DNA of 64,000 nt, taken from NCBI GenBank assembly GCA_963676235.1, contig OY781044.1, positions 1,550,001 to 1,614,000 on the forward strand. The letters are read 5' to 3'. A program made the translations under genes and the position numbers. Below the pieces are notes generated by a model. It had not been told where the DNA came from and did not search any database. It saw only the letters and a program-made list of their open reading frames with translations. Positions 8,282-16,857 of the stretch are shown one piece after another (the first letter of the stretch is position 1; every line of letters begins with the position of its first letter). This DNA comes from JALNYB01 sp963676235 (GTDB lineage Archaea > Thermoplasmatota > Thermoplasmata > Methanomassiliicoccales > Methanomethylophilaceae).

Positions 8282-9196
8282 ATGTTTGGATACACTCTCC
8301 CGATGTACAGCAAAATGTCTTCTTCAGACCTCGCAACATATCGCAGATACTACTGCGAAACCTGCCATCAGTTGAAATCCGAATTCGGCCTCGTTTCCAC
8401 GGCAACCGTGAATTATGACATGACATTCAATACCATAATCCTTAACGCTGTAGCTGGAGATGTCATCGACTTTGCCAGAACAAAGAACTCACCTCTATGT
8501 GTGTTCAAAAAACCGAACGCCGATTCGGATCTTTTCAGGAAGATGGCGGCATATACGATCCTGCTCACAAAATGGGAACTTGTCGATGATACTATCGATA
8601 AACCTTCGATGAAGACCAATTTCATCTCCCTTACGCTAGGTAAAGCCATAAGCAAAGCTGAGAAGATGTATCCTGAATATGATAACATCGTAGGAAAAGG
8701 ATTCGAAGAACTGCATTCTCTTGAACTATCAGGATGCACAGATGCTATCAAAATGGGAAATAGATTCGGGCAGTCTCTAACTGTTGCATTGAATGATTTC
8801 GCAGAAGAACATTCAACTAAAGAACTGAGCGATCTGTTCGTCGAGTTGAGCACCATGGTGTACGTCATGGATGCAGTTGACGATCTTGATGAGGATTATA
8901 TGGACAACACTTACAATCCATACCTGAAGGACTGCACAGATTTCATCAACAAGAAGGATTACATCTCGAAACATATCTATGATATAACAGACTCGATAAA
9001 CTCTGTTGTTGGTTCTCTGCAATCCGCATACCTTTCAGTGAGAAAAGAAATGAAAGTGAACACCGGAGTAGCAGATAACATAATCTACTGTGGATTGCCT
9101 GATTCTGCGAAGAAGATCATATCAGGGAACAGTGTTGCGAAAGCAAGCGTCAAGAACGCCCTCAGCGGACATAAACAACGTAACTCTTCATACTGA
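8282..9196 (+). CDS. DUF5685 family protein
   Basis: A 304-residue protein that starts MFGYTLP and continues YRRYYCETCHQLKSEFG, the N-terminal signature I associate with DUF5685. The rest is helical with acidic pairs (VDDTIDKP, DAVDDLDEDYMDN), reminiscent of all-helical enzymes with an aspartate-rich site. No function is established for this family. From memory, many bacterial members end in a cysteine-rich tail; here that kind of segment is instead a separate gene 97 nt away in the opposite direction. A TATA-like ACAAATATATTAAA (~8236-8249) lies upstream. Confidence 0.72.
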   Translation: MFGYTLPMYSKMSSSDLATYRRYYCETCHQLKSEFGLVSTATVNYDMTFNTIILNAVAGDVIDFARTKNSPLCVFKKPNADSDLFRKMAAYTILLTKWELVDDTIDKPSMKTNFISLTLGKAISKAEKMYPEYDNIVGKGFEELHSLELSGCTDAIKMGNRFGQSLTVALNDFAEEHSTKELSDLFVELSTMVYVMDAVDDLDEDYMDNTYNPYLKDCTDFINKKDYISKHIYDITDSINSVVGSLQSAYLSVRKEMKVNTGVADNIIYCGLPDSAKKIISGNSVAKASVKNALSGHKQRNSSY

Positions 9197-9442
9197 GCGT
9201 CTTCCGTTGGGATCATAATCGGAACATACGCTTAATGTATCCGTCTCCTCTTTCGTCAATCCGCAGATTACTGATTCCTTTGAAACCTTGAGATTAGAAC
9301 AATTCTCACAGCTTCCGGGACGATACCTTTCACATGTGGCCTCAGCCTGTGTCCTCCTATCACTTATCGAACAGACCCAAATATCATTGGAATGTATGCA
9401 AAATCTGCATGTCTTACACTTCCGATAATTCTCATCGCTCAT
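9188..9442 (-). CDS. Small cysteine-rich (zinc-binding-like) protein
   Basis: An 84-residue protein with CKTCRFC near the N-terminus and further cysteine pairs (CENCSNL, CGLT, CSDYDPNGRR), suggesting two treble-clef or zinc-ribbon-like sites or an iron-sulfur site. Family unknown. It converges on and overlaps the DUF5685 gene by 9 nt and may be part of the same cysteine-rich locus. Confidence 0.6.
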   Translation of the reverse strand: MSDENYRKCKTCRFCIHSNDIWVCSISDRRTQAEATCERYRPGSCENCSNLKVSKESVICGLTKEETDTLSVCSDYDPNGRRSV

Positions 9443-9546
9443 ATGATCTTCCTCTTTACATCATCTGAAACAACTTCTCACTAAATAAACCGAATGACGA
9501 ACAGACCGAAAGTTCCTTTTATTACATTGATATCGGGAAACTGTAA

Positions 9547-10113
9547 ATGACGATCAAGATAGGCTATATGGGAATTCCATTCTCGAACTCCGAAGAAGCT
9601 TCTATGAAATTCATTAAAGCAGAAGGATGGTCAGATTACGAATTATTACCTTTGATATCCTCACAAGGCGTAGTGGACTCATTGGAAAAAGGAGAGTCAG
9701 ACTACGGTGTCGTTGCTTCATCCAATATAACAGCCGGACCTGTTATGGAAACAAAGGAAGCACTGAAAGGAAAAGATAACATCGAAAGCCTCAAGACCGA
9801 CATCGTTCCGATACATCACTGCGTATTCATTAAGAATGAAAACGTGAAGATAAATGCATTGGTATCTCACATACAGGCTTTATTACAGACCAAGAACAAT
9901 CTTGACAAACTATATCCTGACACAGATAGAATAGAAGTGGAGGATACAGCTCTTGCGGCGAAAATGCTGAATGAAGGAGACCTTCCTGAAACATCGGCTG
10001 TCGTTTGCAGGAAGAACGCCGGTGAGTTCTACAAACTCATATTAGCCCATGAAAATATCGAAGATCGTAAAGACAATATGACGACATTCACTCTTCTTAG
10101 AATCAAAAAATAA
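9547..10113 (+). CDS. Prephenate dehydratase-like protein
   Basis: A 188-residue protein with the layout of the catalytic domain of prephenate dehydratase (prephenate to phenylpyruvate): KIGYMGIPFSNSEEAS, the two-domain hinge GESDYGVVASSN, SHIQALLQ (where SHPQAL is usual), DTALAAKML, and C-terminal NIEDRKDNMTTFTLL. The catalytic region normally reads T-R-F; here it is T-T-F, so the arginine is missing. No ACT regulatory domain follows. It may be a divergent dehydratase or a protein that lost activity. It stands alone, back to back with a GNAT gene. Confidence 0.68.
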   Translation: MTIKIGYMGIPFSNSEEASMKFIKAEGWSDYELLPLISSQGVVDSLEKGESDYGVVASSNITAGPVMETKEALKGKDNIESLKTDIVPIHHCVFIKNENVKINALVSHIQALLQTKNNLDKLYPDTDRIEVEDTALAAKMLNEGDLPETSAVVCRKNAGEFYKLILAHENIEDRKDNMTTFTLLRIKK

Positions 10114-10114
10114 A

Positions 10115-10645
10115 TCATGGACGATCTATGCGCATCATGACATACTGTCTTTCTTTGCCGTTTTTATTTTTACCTGTGACTTCTCCTTCTTTTCTGAATT
10201 TACATTTTCTAAGGCATTTCCCGGATGCCTCGTTCTCCGAATCGTATCTTGCCTGTATCCACAGATAATCCGTTGAGCTGAAAATATAGCTTACAACTGC
10301 TTTTATCGCTTCGGACATGTATCCTTTGTTCCAACATCTCTCTGCTATGCAGTATCCTATCTCGCAATACTGTTTTTCAGGAAAATCCTGGACAGCTGTG
10401 ATACTTCCGACAGGAACGAGATCTGGCCTCAGAGTAATGCACCAATCCATGGTCCCGTTCTTGTAATATAAAATCCAACTGTTTATGATCCTTCTTGTCT
10501 CGTTTACATTCTTATGGGTATTCCAAGTAAGGAACTCTGAGACATTCTTATCAGACATCCAATTATCGAATGCTGCCTGTATATCCCCTTCTTCGAATTT
10601 TCTGAGATATAGGTTCTCGGTGTTCAGTGGTAATGTTCTAAGCAT
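10115..10645 (-). CDS. GNAT acetyltransferase, RimJ/RimL type
   Basis: A 176-residue GNAT protein of the RimJ/RimL group, which acetylates N-termini of ribosomal proteins or small amines. It has LRTLPLNTENLYLRKFEEGD at the start, a central GSITAVQ strand, EIGYCIAERCWNKGYMSEAI (acetyl-CoA loop) and the typical SGKCLRKCKFRKEGE near the end. The substrate is unknown. Confidence 0.85.
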   Translation of the reverse strand: MLRTLPLNTENLYLRKFEEGDIQAAFDNWMSDKNVSEFLTWNTHKNVNETRRIINSWILYYKNGTMDWCITLRPDLVPVGSITAVQDFPEKQYCEIGYCIAERCWNKGYMSEAIKAVVSYIFSSTDYLWIQARYDSENEASGKCLRKCKFRKEGEVTGKNKNGKERQYVMMRIDRP

Positions 10646-10738
10646 TCGAATTCTCCCGATGTAAATATTAAGTGCCGATAATGAAGAAGGGCCGTCATTA
10701 CCGTGATGACATATGCTCTAAATAAAAACCTTCTATGT

Positions 10739-11305
10739 TCAAACCCTGATCGAATTGGACATCGGATACTCTTTACGTATTATCTCGTAGACGATACTGA
10801 ACGGCATAGGAGAATTCAAAGCTATATTCGTACAGGATTCACCTTTACGATACCTCTCTATTATGCACTCCACTTCTACAGGATCCATATCAGAGATATC
10901 CAACTGCATGAGTACAGAATATTGACTTGGGCCCATATGACTTGATTCCTTTTTAGAATTCCATGCAGTGGACCTGCACTCCGGACATCTTTTTGGAGGC
11001 CAATCCCTCTTTGCAGTCCATGTATAATTGCACTTCAAACAATGGTATGAAACAGGAACTTCATTCCAATGATACGTACCGCAACTGGGACATCTTTTGG
11101 GTTCCTGATTCGTGGAACTCCATTCATAGCCACATCTGGTGCATGCCCTCAACTCAAAAGACTTCATCCATACTGTAGAACGGCATGACGGACAATTATG
11201 GGGAAGTCCGTTCTCTTTCCTGGATTTCCAGCGATATGCACAACGGGAACAAACATTAAACCTCTCACCGTCTCCGATTTGATCGCTTTTCTCCTTGTCT
11301 CCCAT
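10739..11305 (-). CDS. Triple zinc-ribbon protein with C-terminal helical domain
   Basis: A 188-residue protein with three consecutive rubredoxin-like zinc ribbons, each CxxC...W...CPxC...W: CSRCAYRW...CPSC, CTRCGYEW...CPSC and CLKCNYTW...CPEC (residues ~18-125). The last 60 residues are ribbon-free and look like a helical, possibly HTH-like domain. Such proteins may act in nucleic-acid or protein binding; no specific role can be assigned. It is transcribed away from the transglutaminase-like gene. Confidence 0.7.
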   Translation of the reverse strand: MGDKEKSDQIGDGERFNVCSRCAYRWKSRKENGLPHNCPSCRSTVWMKSFELRACTRCGYEWSSTNQEPKRCPSCGTYHWNEVPVSYHCLKCNYTWTAKRDWPPKRCPECRSTAWNSKKESSHMGPSQYSVLMQLDISDMDPVEVECIIERYRKGESCTNIALNSPMPFSIVYEIIRKEYPMSNSIRV

Positions 11306-11491
11306 CCAGTACCACTTTCCGCCATCTATATTTATAGATGCTTATTTAGATTTATAAATTGTTGCCAATTATTCTGACTTATAATAATGTTTTTATTGTA
11401 ACAACCAATAAAATAGTTACTGGATCATCAGCAATAAACGATCTGACCGTGAAAAATATATATCGGGTAAGCTGGTCAGAACATGAGTTAA

Positions 11492-13000
11492 TTGTATTGT
11501 AGAAAATGCGGTACGGAGATAGATGATTCGGATCTGTTCTGTAAAGTGTGCGGATTTCCCATCAATATGAACAATATAGAAAAAACAGCAACACAGACGA
11601 CTCGCACATCACCTAAATCCAGGTCGCATGCTGATAAAAAAGTGAAATCCAGCCCTTCATATCCATTTCTTCATAAGAATAGAAATAAACTGATCATCGT
11701 TTCCATAATAGCAGTAATGATCATCGCGATCATACTCTTGATCCCTGCAAACCATCATATCAGCATAGATCAAAGTGACGGTATCATCATTGCTTCCGGA
11801 GAAGGAGAATATAGTGACGGAACTCTTGTATCTCTCAATGCAGAATTAGAAGAAGGGTATACATTCATAGGGTGGTTCTCAGGAAATGAACTGATATCAA
11901 CATCACCTACATATCAATTCAAAATCAATTCCGACGAAAATCTTTATGCAAAAGCGGGAATAACCCGCAATATCGATATAAATCTCGGAAAAGGCATTGA
12001 TTCTGTGACCGGAACCGGATCTTACGGAGAAGGCGCACAGATCACGATCAGCGCTAATCCATCTTCTGATTATTCATTTTACGGTTGGTTTTCAGACGGG
12101 ACCAAATTATCTTCTGCCTCCACATACACGCTTACAGTGAATGGAGACATAGAGATAAATGCCAGATCCGAATACGATAGAATTTACACGAACGAGTACG
12201 ACTCATTCACTTTCAAATGTCCGATAGAATCATCCGGAACAGTGACTTGGGTGATCACAGATAAAGATACAGGAAGAATAACAACAACACTGACCGGAAG
12301 CACAGCATCATACAACCTGTCATATGGAACATATGTTGTAAAGATCGTGTGCAGATCGATCGACGGAATATCATACGAACATTCCGAGACGATAACTTCA
12401 GATATAGTCGTAAAAGAATTCAGATGGATCTACAACGGACAAAGTTACGGAATAACTTGGAAAGCATCTGTATCCACATACAATGCCTATGGTGAATACA
12501 ACCTATCGGGCAGACACCACATAAATGACAGCTCTGATGCCGCCTTCGTTGAATATGACAGCAGCGTGATCGAAAGTTTTACAAGTACATTATCTGAAGA
12601 ATCCTATTACATGACAGATTTAGAACGTGCTAACTTTGTCTTGAAATTCGTTCAAAGCACCAAATACATAACAGATGAAGTCAGCAAAGGGGTCAGCGAA
12701 TACTGGAAATACCCGTATGAAACACTTTACGACGACGCCGGAGACTGCGAGGATACTGCGATCCTGTATGCTGCATTGATGAAAGCGCTTGGTTATAATG
12801 TGGTCTTATTGCTTTATTCGGAATTGAACGGATACGTCGATGGACATATGGCTACCGGAATAAATGTATTATCGGCTCACGGAACATATTATCAGATTAA
12901 CGGCTTGAAATACTATTATTGCGAAACAACAAGCAATACCATGAATGTCGGCGATGAGTGGGATAAATACGATACTGCTCACATAATCAGAATACCATGA
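11492..13000 (+). CDS. Zinc-ribbon membrane protein with Big-like repeats and transglutaminase-like domain
   Basis: A 502-residue protein. An N-terminal zinc ribbon CRKCG...CKVCG (residues 3-20) is followed by a basic linker and one membrane segment (residues ~67-87). Two internalin/Big-type repeats follow (each ending TFIGWFSG or SFYGWFSDG), then a C-terminal transglutaminase-like domain with GDCEDTAILYAALMKALGY (catalytic cysteine) and GHMATG (histidine). It is probably membrane-anchored with the large C-terminus outside, processing or binding cell-surface protein. The start is TTG 11492; an ATG 9 nt upstream is in frame but followed by AGT TAA, so it can only make a dipeptide. Confidence 0.8.
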   Translation: MYCRKCGTEIDDSDLFCKVCGFPINMNNIEKTATQTTRTSPKSRSHADKKVKSSPSYPFLHKNRNKLIIVSIIAVMIIAIILLIPANHHISIDQSDGIIIASGEGEYSDGTLVSLNAELEEGYTFIGWFSGNELISTSPTYQFKINSDENLYAKAGITRNIDINLGKGIDSVTGTGSYGEGAQITISANPSSDYSFYGWFSDGTKLSSASTYTLTVNGDIEINARSEYDRIYTNEYDSFTFKCPIESSGTVTWVITDKDTGRITTTLTGSTASYNLSYGTYVVKIVCRSIDGISYEHSETITSDIVVKEFRWIYNGQSYGITWKASVSTYNAYGEYNLSGRHHINDSSDAAFVEYDSSVIESFTSTLSEESYYMTDLERANFVLKFVQSTKYITDEVSKGVSEYWKYPYETLYDDAGDCEDTAILYAALMKALGYNVVLLLYSELNGYVDGHMATGINVLSAHGTYYQINGLKYYYCETTSNTMNVGDEWDKYDTAHIIRIP

Positions 13001-13120
13001 ACAAATCCCCGAATATCTATCGAAGTAGAACCATATCATCTCCTTTTACTCTTTTTTTCATCTTTGAATACATTCACAATTTAGAAATACTAACTAGCTG
13101 ATATCTTCACGGTGATTTAA

Positions 13121-13435
13121 GTGCCAAGTTTTGCTGATCCGTTCGTTGGTAATGTGAATAAGAAAATGTCTAAAGAAGAGTTGGCCCAAGCACTAAGACT
13201 AGATATAGCCGGAGAATTGGAAGCCATCACGGTGTATGAATCACATATCCTCGCTACAGACAACCCTGTTGCAAAAGCTGTACTATCTGATATAAGGGAT
13301 GAGGAAAAAGCGCATATGGGAGAACTTGTCACTCTCATGCGTTATCTTGATTCCGCGGAGACCGAGCATTTCCTTTCCGGAGAGAAAGAAGTAAAAGAAA
13401 TGCTTGAAAAATTAAAATCTCAAGGAAAGATCTAA
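13121..13435 (+). CDS. Short ferritin-like/rubrerythrin-family protein (EncFtn-like)
   Basis: A 104-residue helical protein with the half-ferritin pattern of encapsulated-ferritin or short rubrerythrin proteins: IAGELEAITVYESHI (first metal glutamate) and IRDEEKAHMGELVTLM (ExxH, second helix). Such proteins oxidise iron as dimers or decamers, sometimes inside encapsulin shells; no encapsulin is in this window. GTG 13121 is the start, with GGTGA 5 nt upstream. Confidence 0.72.
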   Translation: MPSFADPFVGNVNKKMSKEELAQALRLDIAGELEAITVYESHILATDNPVAKAVLSDIRDEEKAHMGELVTLMRYLDSAETEHFLSGEKEVKEMLEKLKSQGKI

Positions 13436-13607
13436 GATCTTAATGTGATAAAGATCCATCATATCATAATAACCAAAATTCTATTTTTGGTTTATGAAAA
13501 ATAAAACAATTCAAATTATTTCTTAATTCCATTTGTGCTTAAAGAATAATAGACTATCAATAATGTAATAATGGCAGTAATGGAACCAATAATCATTTCA
13601 GCGATAA

Positions 13608-13829
13608 ATGCTTCCGTTTTTCAGTTCCATAAATGATTACATCAAGACCAAGAAGATCGTCAATGATCTTTACACCGCAATCGCCGACAGCATATCTGAG
13701 GACGTATACCATGACTATCCGGTAGTGCGGGCGATAAAGGACCTTATAGATACAATTCATGATATAACTACAATATCATATCGTAGCAACCTGAGTTCGA
13801 CACTTGATTCTGATTTTGGAAGAATTTGA
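13608..13829 (+). pseudogene. Small ORF whose 3' end is supplied by an inserted MITE
   Basis: A 73-residue reading frame with no recognised family (helical, IKDLIDTIHDIT). Its last 13 codons lie inside the MITE that begins at 13790, so the original C-terminus is lost. The upstream 170 nt (13436-13607) contain only A/T-rich DNA. Confidence 0.4.
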
Positions 13830-14059
13830 CACTTGAGCATCCACTGATCACACTGCATTTTCCATCATGTTTTTCGTGTCGTTATCGGTCTTCCTGGGGG
13901 CTTTCAGCCCCCGCGAACACCCGAAACAACCACCATATCCCTGAGAATGCGCGAATTGAGAGGCTCGAAATTCGAATATATGCGTCTCGTCGCCTGCTTG
14001 CGATCGTGAACATACGTAACTGTCAAATTCTTCCAAAATCAGGTCCTGTCGAACTCAGG
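13790..14059. mobile_element. 270-bp MITE derived from the IS at 46.8-48.5 kb
   Basis: Both ends carry the same terminal inverted repeat as the full IS: CCTGAGTTCGACA at 13790 and its inverse CTGTCGAACTCAGG ending at 14059. Inside are the IS left-end sequence (GAATTTGACACTTGAGCATCC), a G5/C5 hairpin and the last ~100 bp of the transposase gene, joined directly to the other end. It is an internal-deletion derivative that a full-length transposase could mobilise. I see no clear target duplication. Confidence 0.85.
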
Positions 14060-14103
14060 ATGCTAACTAAGTTGTATGTCGCGCCATGATGTGCAATTAA
14101 TAA

Positions 14104-14412
14104 GTGAAAAAAATGAATGCATACGCAAACGTATATGATTTAAAAATGCCGAAGAACTATGTCGGACTGACTGTAGACGAAATGGAATATAATGGAAGTG
14201 GTGTGGATTGGTTTAAAATAGGATGTTACATTGGAATTGCTATTGTATGTGTGGTAGTTCCAGTTGCAATAGTATACGTCGCAGCGGCGGTTGCTGTATC
14301 TGCAACTTCATTTGCAGTAGCAGCAGGGGCATCTATGATAGCTGAAAACGGAGGAGTGCTTACAGCAGCGCTCACGCTGTCGTTTGGTCGCTCTGCCATT
14401 AATAGGACCTAA
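14104..14412 (+). CDS. Unit A: candidate bacteriocin-like peptide with double-Gly-type leader
   Basis: A 102-residue small protein (GTG 14104; ATG 14113 equally likely). From ATG 14113 the first 28 residues look like a leader ending VDEMEYNG, followed by SG and VDWFKIGCYIG. The rest is a hydrophobic Ala/Val/Gly-rich body, as in class II bacteriocins. The leader aligns with the leaders of units B and D: a ...LKMP... segment, then D/E-E-x-E-Y-N/D-G. A membrane-protein gene follows 17 nt later, fitting a peptide/immunity pair. The function is inferred. Confidence 0.5.
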   Translation: MKKMNAYANVYDLKMPKNYVGLTVDEMEYNGSGVDWFKIGCYIGIAIVCVVVPVAIVYVAAAVAVSATSFAVAAGASMIAENGGVLTAALTLSFGRSAINRT

Positions 14413-14429
14413 AGGTAGAAAGTTTTTAT

Positions 14430-15110
14430 ATGGACAATTATTTAAAGACGATGAATATGAAAAGCGTACTAATAACGATATTCAATCAAACTCCGAGATA
14501 TTTGGCGGTTATGCTATTGATTATGTTAGTCGGAATATCGTTTAGTATAGCTATAGTCTCAACATATCTATGTTTCGCTTTCGCTTCTCTATCTGCTTTG
14601 ATATTGTCCAATTTTCTTATCAATCTTCCTTATTTGAAGGGGATAGGAGACGATCCTGGATTTTCTGGCGAAGAGATAATCAAAGGTAAGATCCTTATTT
14701 CGATTTCGATATGGGTATTAGGGGTGATCATATCGCTTATATTCATCGCAATCTTGCCATATATGCAGGCGGACGATCCGGCAATCCAGTTCGAATTCTA
14801 CGGATATGTCCATTTGGTGGGCATTATATTTTTAACTGCATTCCCCTTTTTAGCTATATCTGAGCTAATCACTTACATGACCTACAAGGTTGGAAGAAGG
14901 AAGATGCTATATTTCAACATCATGCTTTTATTGTCTGCATTTTCAGCATTCATACCGATTTTAATGAACAGTTATTCACCAATAGTATCTGATTCCCTTC
15001 TTGCGTTAGTTGTCGGTTCCTCGGTTGCAAGCATTTCTATAATAATATCAATTATTTTGATTAAAAAAATAATTATGGAGTATGATATCAACGTAGTTGT
15101 TGATAGTTGA
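14430..15110 (+). CDS. Unit A: six-segment membrane protein, candidate immunity protein
   Basis: A 226-residue integral membrane protein with about six hydrophobic helices (e.g. YLAVMLLIMLVGISFSIAIV at ~24-43, and the C-terminal ALVVGSSVASISIIISIIL). I do not recognise a family. It lies 17 nt after the candidate peptide gene on the same strand, so the two are probably co-transcribed. A self-protection role is inferred only from this pairing, which repeats in four other places in the region. Confidence 0.55.
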   Translation: MDNYLKTMNMKSVLITIFNQTPRYLAVMLLIMLVGISFSIAIVSTYLCFAFASLSALILSNFLINLPYLKGIGDDPGFSGEEIIKGKILISISIWVLGVIISLIFIAILPYMQADDPAIQFEFYGYVHLVGIIFLTAFPFLAISELITYMTYKVGRRKMLYFNIMLLLSAFSAFIPILMNSYSPIVSDSLLALVVGSSVASISIIISIILIKKIIMEYDINVVVDS

Positions 15111-15162
15111 AAAATTTTTAAATTTATTGGAAAACAAATGAATTGATGCGGAGAGAATTTCA

Positions 15163-15663
15163 ATGGAAATCATAATTTATACAGATACAGATTCCGGACA
15201 CATCGTAAAAGAGATAGCTAAAAAATTGAATTGCGATTGCGAGTGCATATATCCCGTATCTAAAAAAAAGAATGAAAAGTACCTTAAATACGATAATATT
15301 TTCATGGGGGTCACGAGGAGAACATATTATTCGTCAAGTTTAGATAATTTCTGTGAAGAAAATGAAAATATATTTTCGAAATGTGTCCCCATAATCATAT
15401 GCGAATGTTCTGAATCAGATGAACGCTGCCAAAAAACAATAGGATTCATCACAGATGTGATTGAAGATTTTAGTCCGTCTGAAAAGATGATCGCAGTCAG
15501 ATTGAAAAATGAGGGATCCGAGGCAATAAAAATCATTCAGTCAAAATTGAATATAAATCCGATACAATTTGATGATCTATCAATCAATGTCATCGGACAT
15601 CCAATATTGTTGTTATCCAAATCGAAAATACCGTCTGTTATGCCCAATTTGAATGTATTCTAA
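15163..15663 (+). CDS. Hypothetical soluble protein, flavodoxin-like N-terminus
   Basis: A 166-residue protein. The start MEIIIYTDTDSGHIVKEIAK resembles a flavodoxin strand-loop-helix, but the rest has no clear flavin loops. The start is supported by GGAGAG 9 nt before ATG 15163. It is probably the third gene of unit A (52 nt after the membrane protein). Function unknown. Confidence 0.5.
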   Translation: MEIIIYTDTDSGHIVKEIAKKLNCDCECIYPVSKKKNEKYLKYDNIFMGVTRRTYYSSSLDNFCEENENIFSKCVPIIICECSESDERCQKTIGFITDVIEDFSPSEKMIAVRLKNEGSEAIKIIQSKLNINPIQFDDLSINVIGHPILLLSKSKIPSVMPNLNVF

Positions 15664-16765
15664 TACAGAGTGATCTTCATTTATTTGATCATTTGAAGAT
15701 TATATTATCTGCTAGCACACTTCAAAAAATGTGGCATTATCTACAAACCAATCTGTGATTCGGGGCTACTGTTTACAATTTCAGTCTACAATGTGGCAAA
15801 CTGTCAATCGACCCAAGGACCAAACCATGGATTCCGTCGACGGACGCGGATCGACGGCGACCTTGCTGCTGTTGCTATCTATTTCTGTCCGATCCTTTCC
15901 GAGTTCGTATCTTGCCATTGCTATCGTTGTTTCTGACAGCAGTGCCAGTATCATCGATCCGCGTATGGACGATTCCTTCCATACCCTCATCGGTTTCAGT
16001 CCCGTGATCCTCTTCAAAGAATGTATGAGCTGTTCGACTGTAGACCTTGCGCGATACTTGTTCAGAGCTTCAACAGGTGTAGATTGCTCCGAGGATTCGA
16101 GCTTAAATCTTCCTGAACGCACATTAAGAAGCGAGAGGATCAGCACATTGCGCTCCTCCTCTCCCTCGTACGGGAATCTCGTCTGCACGGAAACAGTGGT
16201 ATCTATATCCGCGACCATGTTGCGTCTGACCGTGAAGAGATCCGCTTTTCTGAATTTATCCTTCTCGAACGTGCGGATAGCATCTATCATCCTGTCGACC
16301 TAACGTTCCGCCGTGTTGTACGAACGCATCATATTGTCCGCAGTGAAGAACAGGTACGGCGTCCTGCCGGAGGAACCGAAGGTATGCCTCAGGCAGAGCA
16401 CACGCCGTCTTCTACATATTCCCACCTATCCGCTTCATCCCTCATCCGCTCGTCATCGGAGATGTTCATCTTCACCCGAGTGAGATATCTGTTCCCGTTT
16501 CTCACGATGGAATCCAGGATGTCGCCGGAAGCTCCGCCGTTGTCCATTATCATCCATGAACCTTTGCGAATCGTGGAGAAAAGATCGGGCATCATATCGC
16601 GATATTGCTCCGCATCCGATGTGTTCCCCGGATAAGCGCGTATGAAGAAAGGTCTGCACGACATCTGCAGTTCAGCGGTCATGAACTCGACCTGTTGTTC
16701 TCTGTTCTTGTCCCTGTAGTCTCCGGGATATCCTCTTGCACTTAGTTCCGAACGCGGACCGTTGA

Positions 16766-16857
16766 ATCGGGTAGGAGTCAGAGCACATTCAAAAGTCGAA
16801 CAATGTGCTCTGACGACCTCCCACAGAACCCACCGTACGGGACCGTAGTGGGCTCCT
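16766..16857 (-). ncRNA. Group II intron domains V and VI
   Basis: Domain V is GAGCCCAC...GTGGGTTC (16826-16855) with an inner ACG/CGT stem. Domain VI pairs GGGAGG-tc-GTCAGAGCACAT with its complement further 3', leaving one bulged A at 16772, seven nucleotides before the 3' splice site, the canonical branch-point position. Both hairpins overlap the end of the reverse transcriptase gene. Confidence 0.8.

Noticed and set aside
13895..13915. GGGGGCTTTCAGCCCCC hairpin as a transcription terminator
   Set aside because: The same hairpin occurs inside the IS copies, so it is part of the element; archaeal termination usually relies on T-runs.
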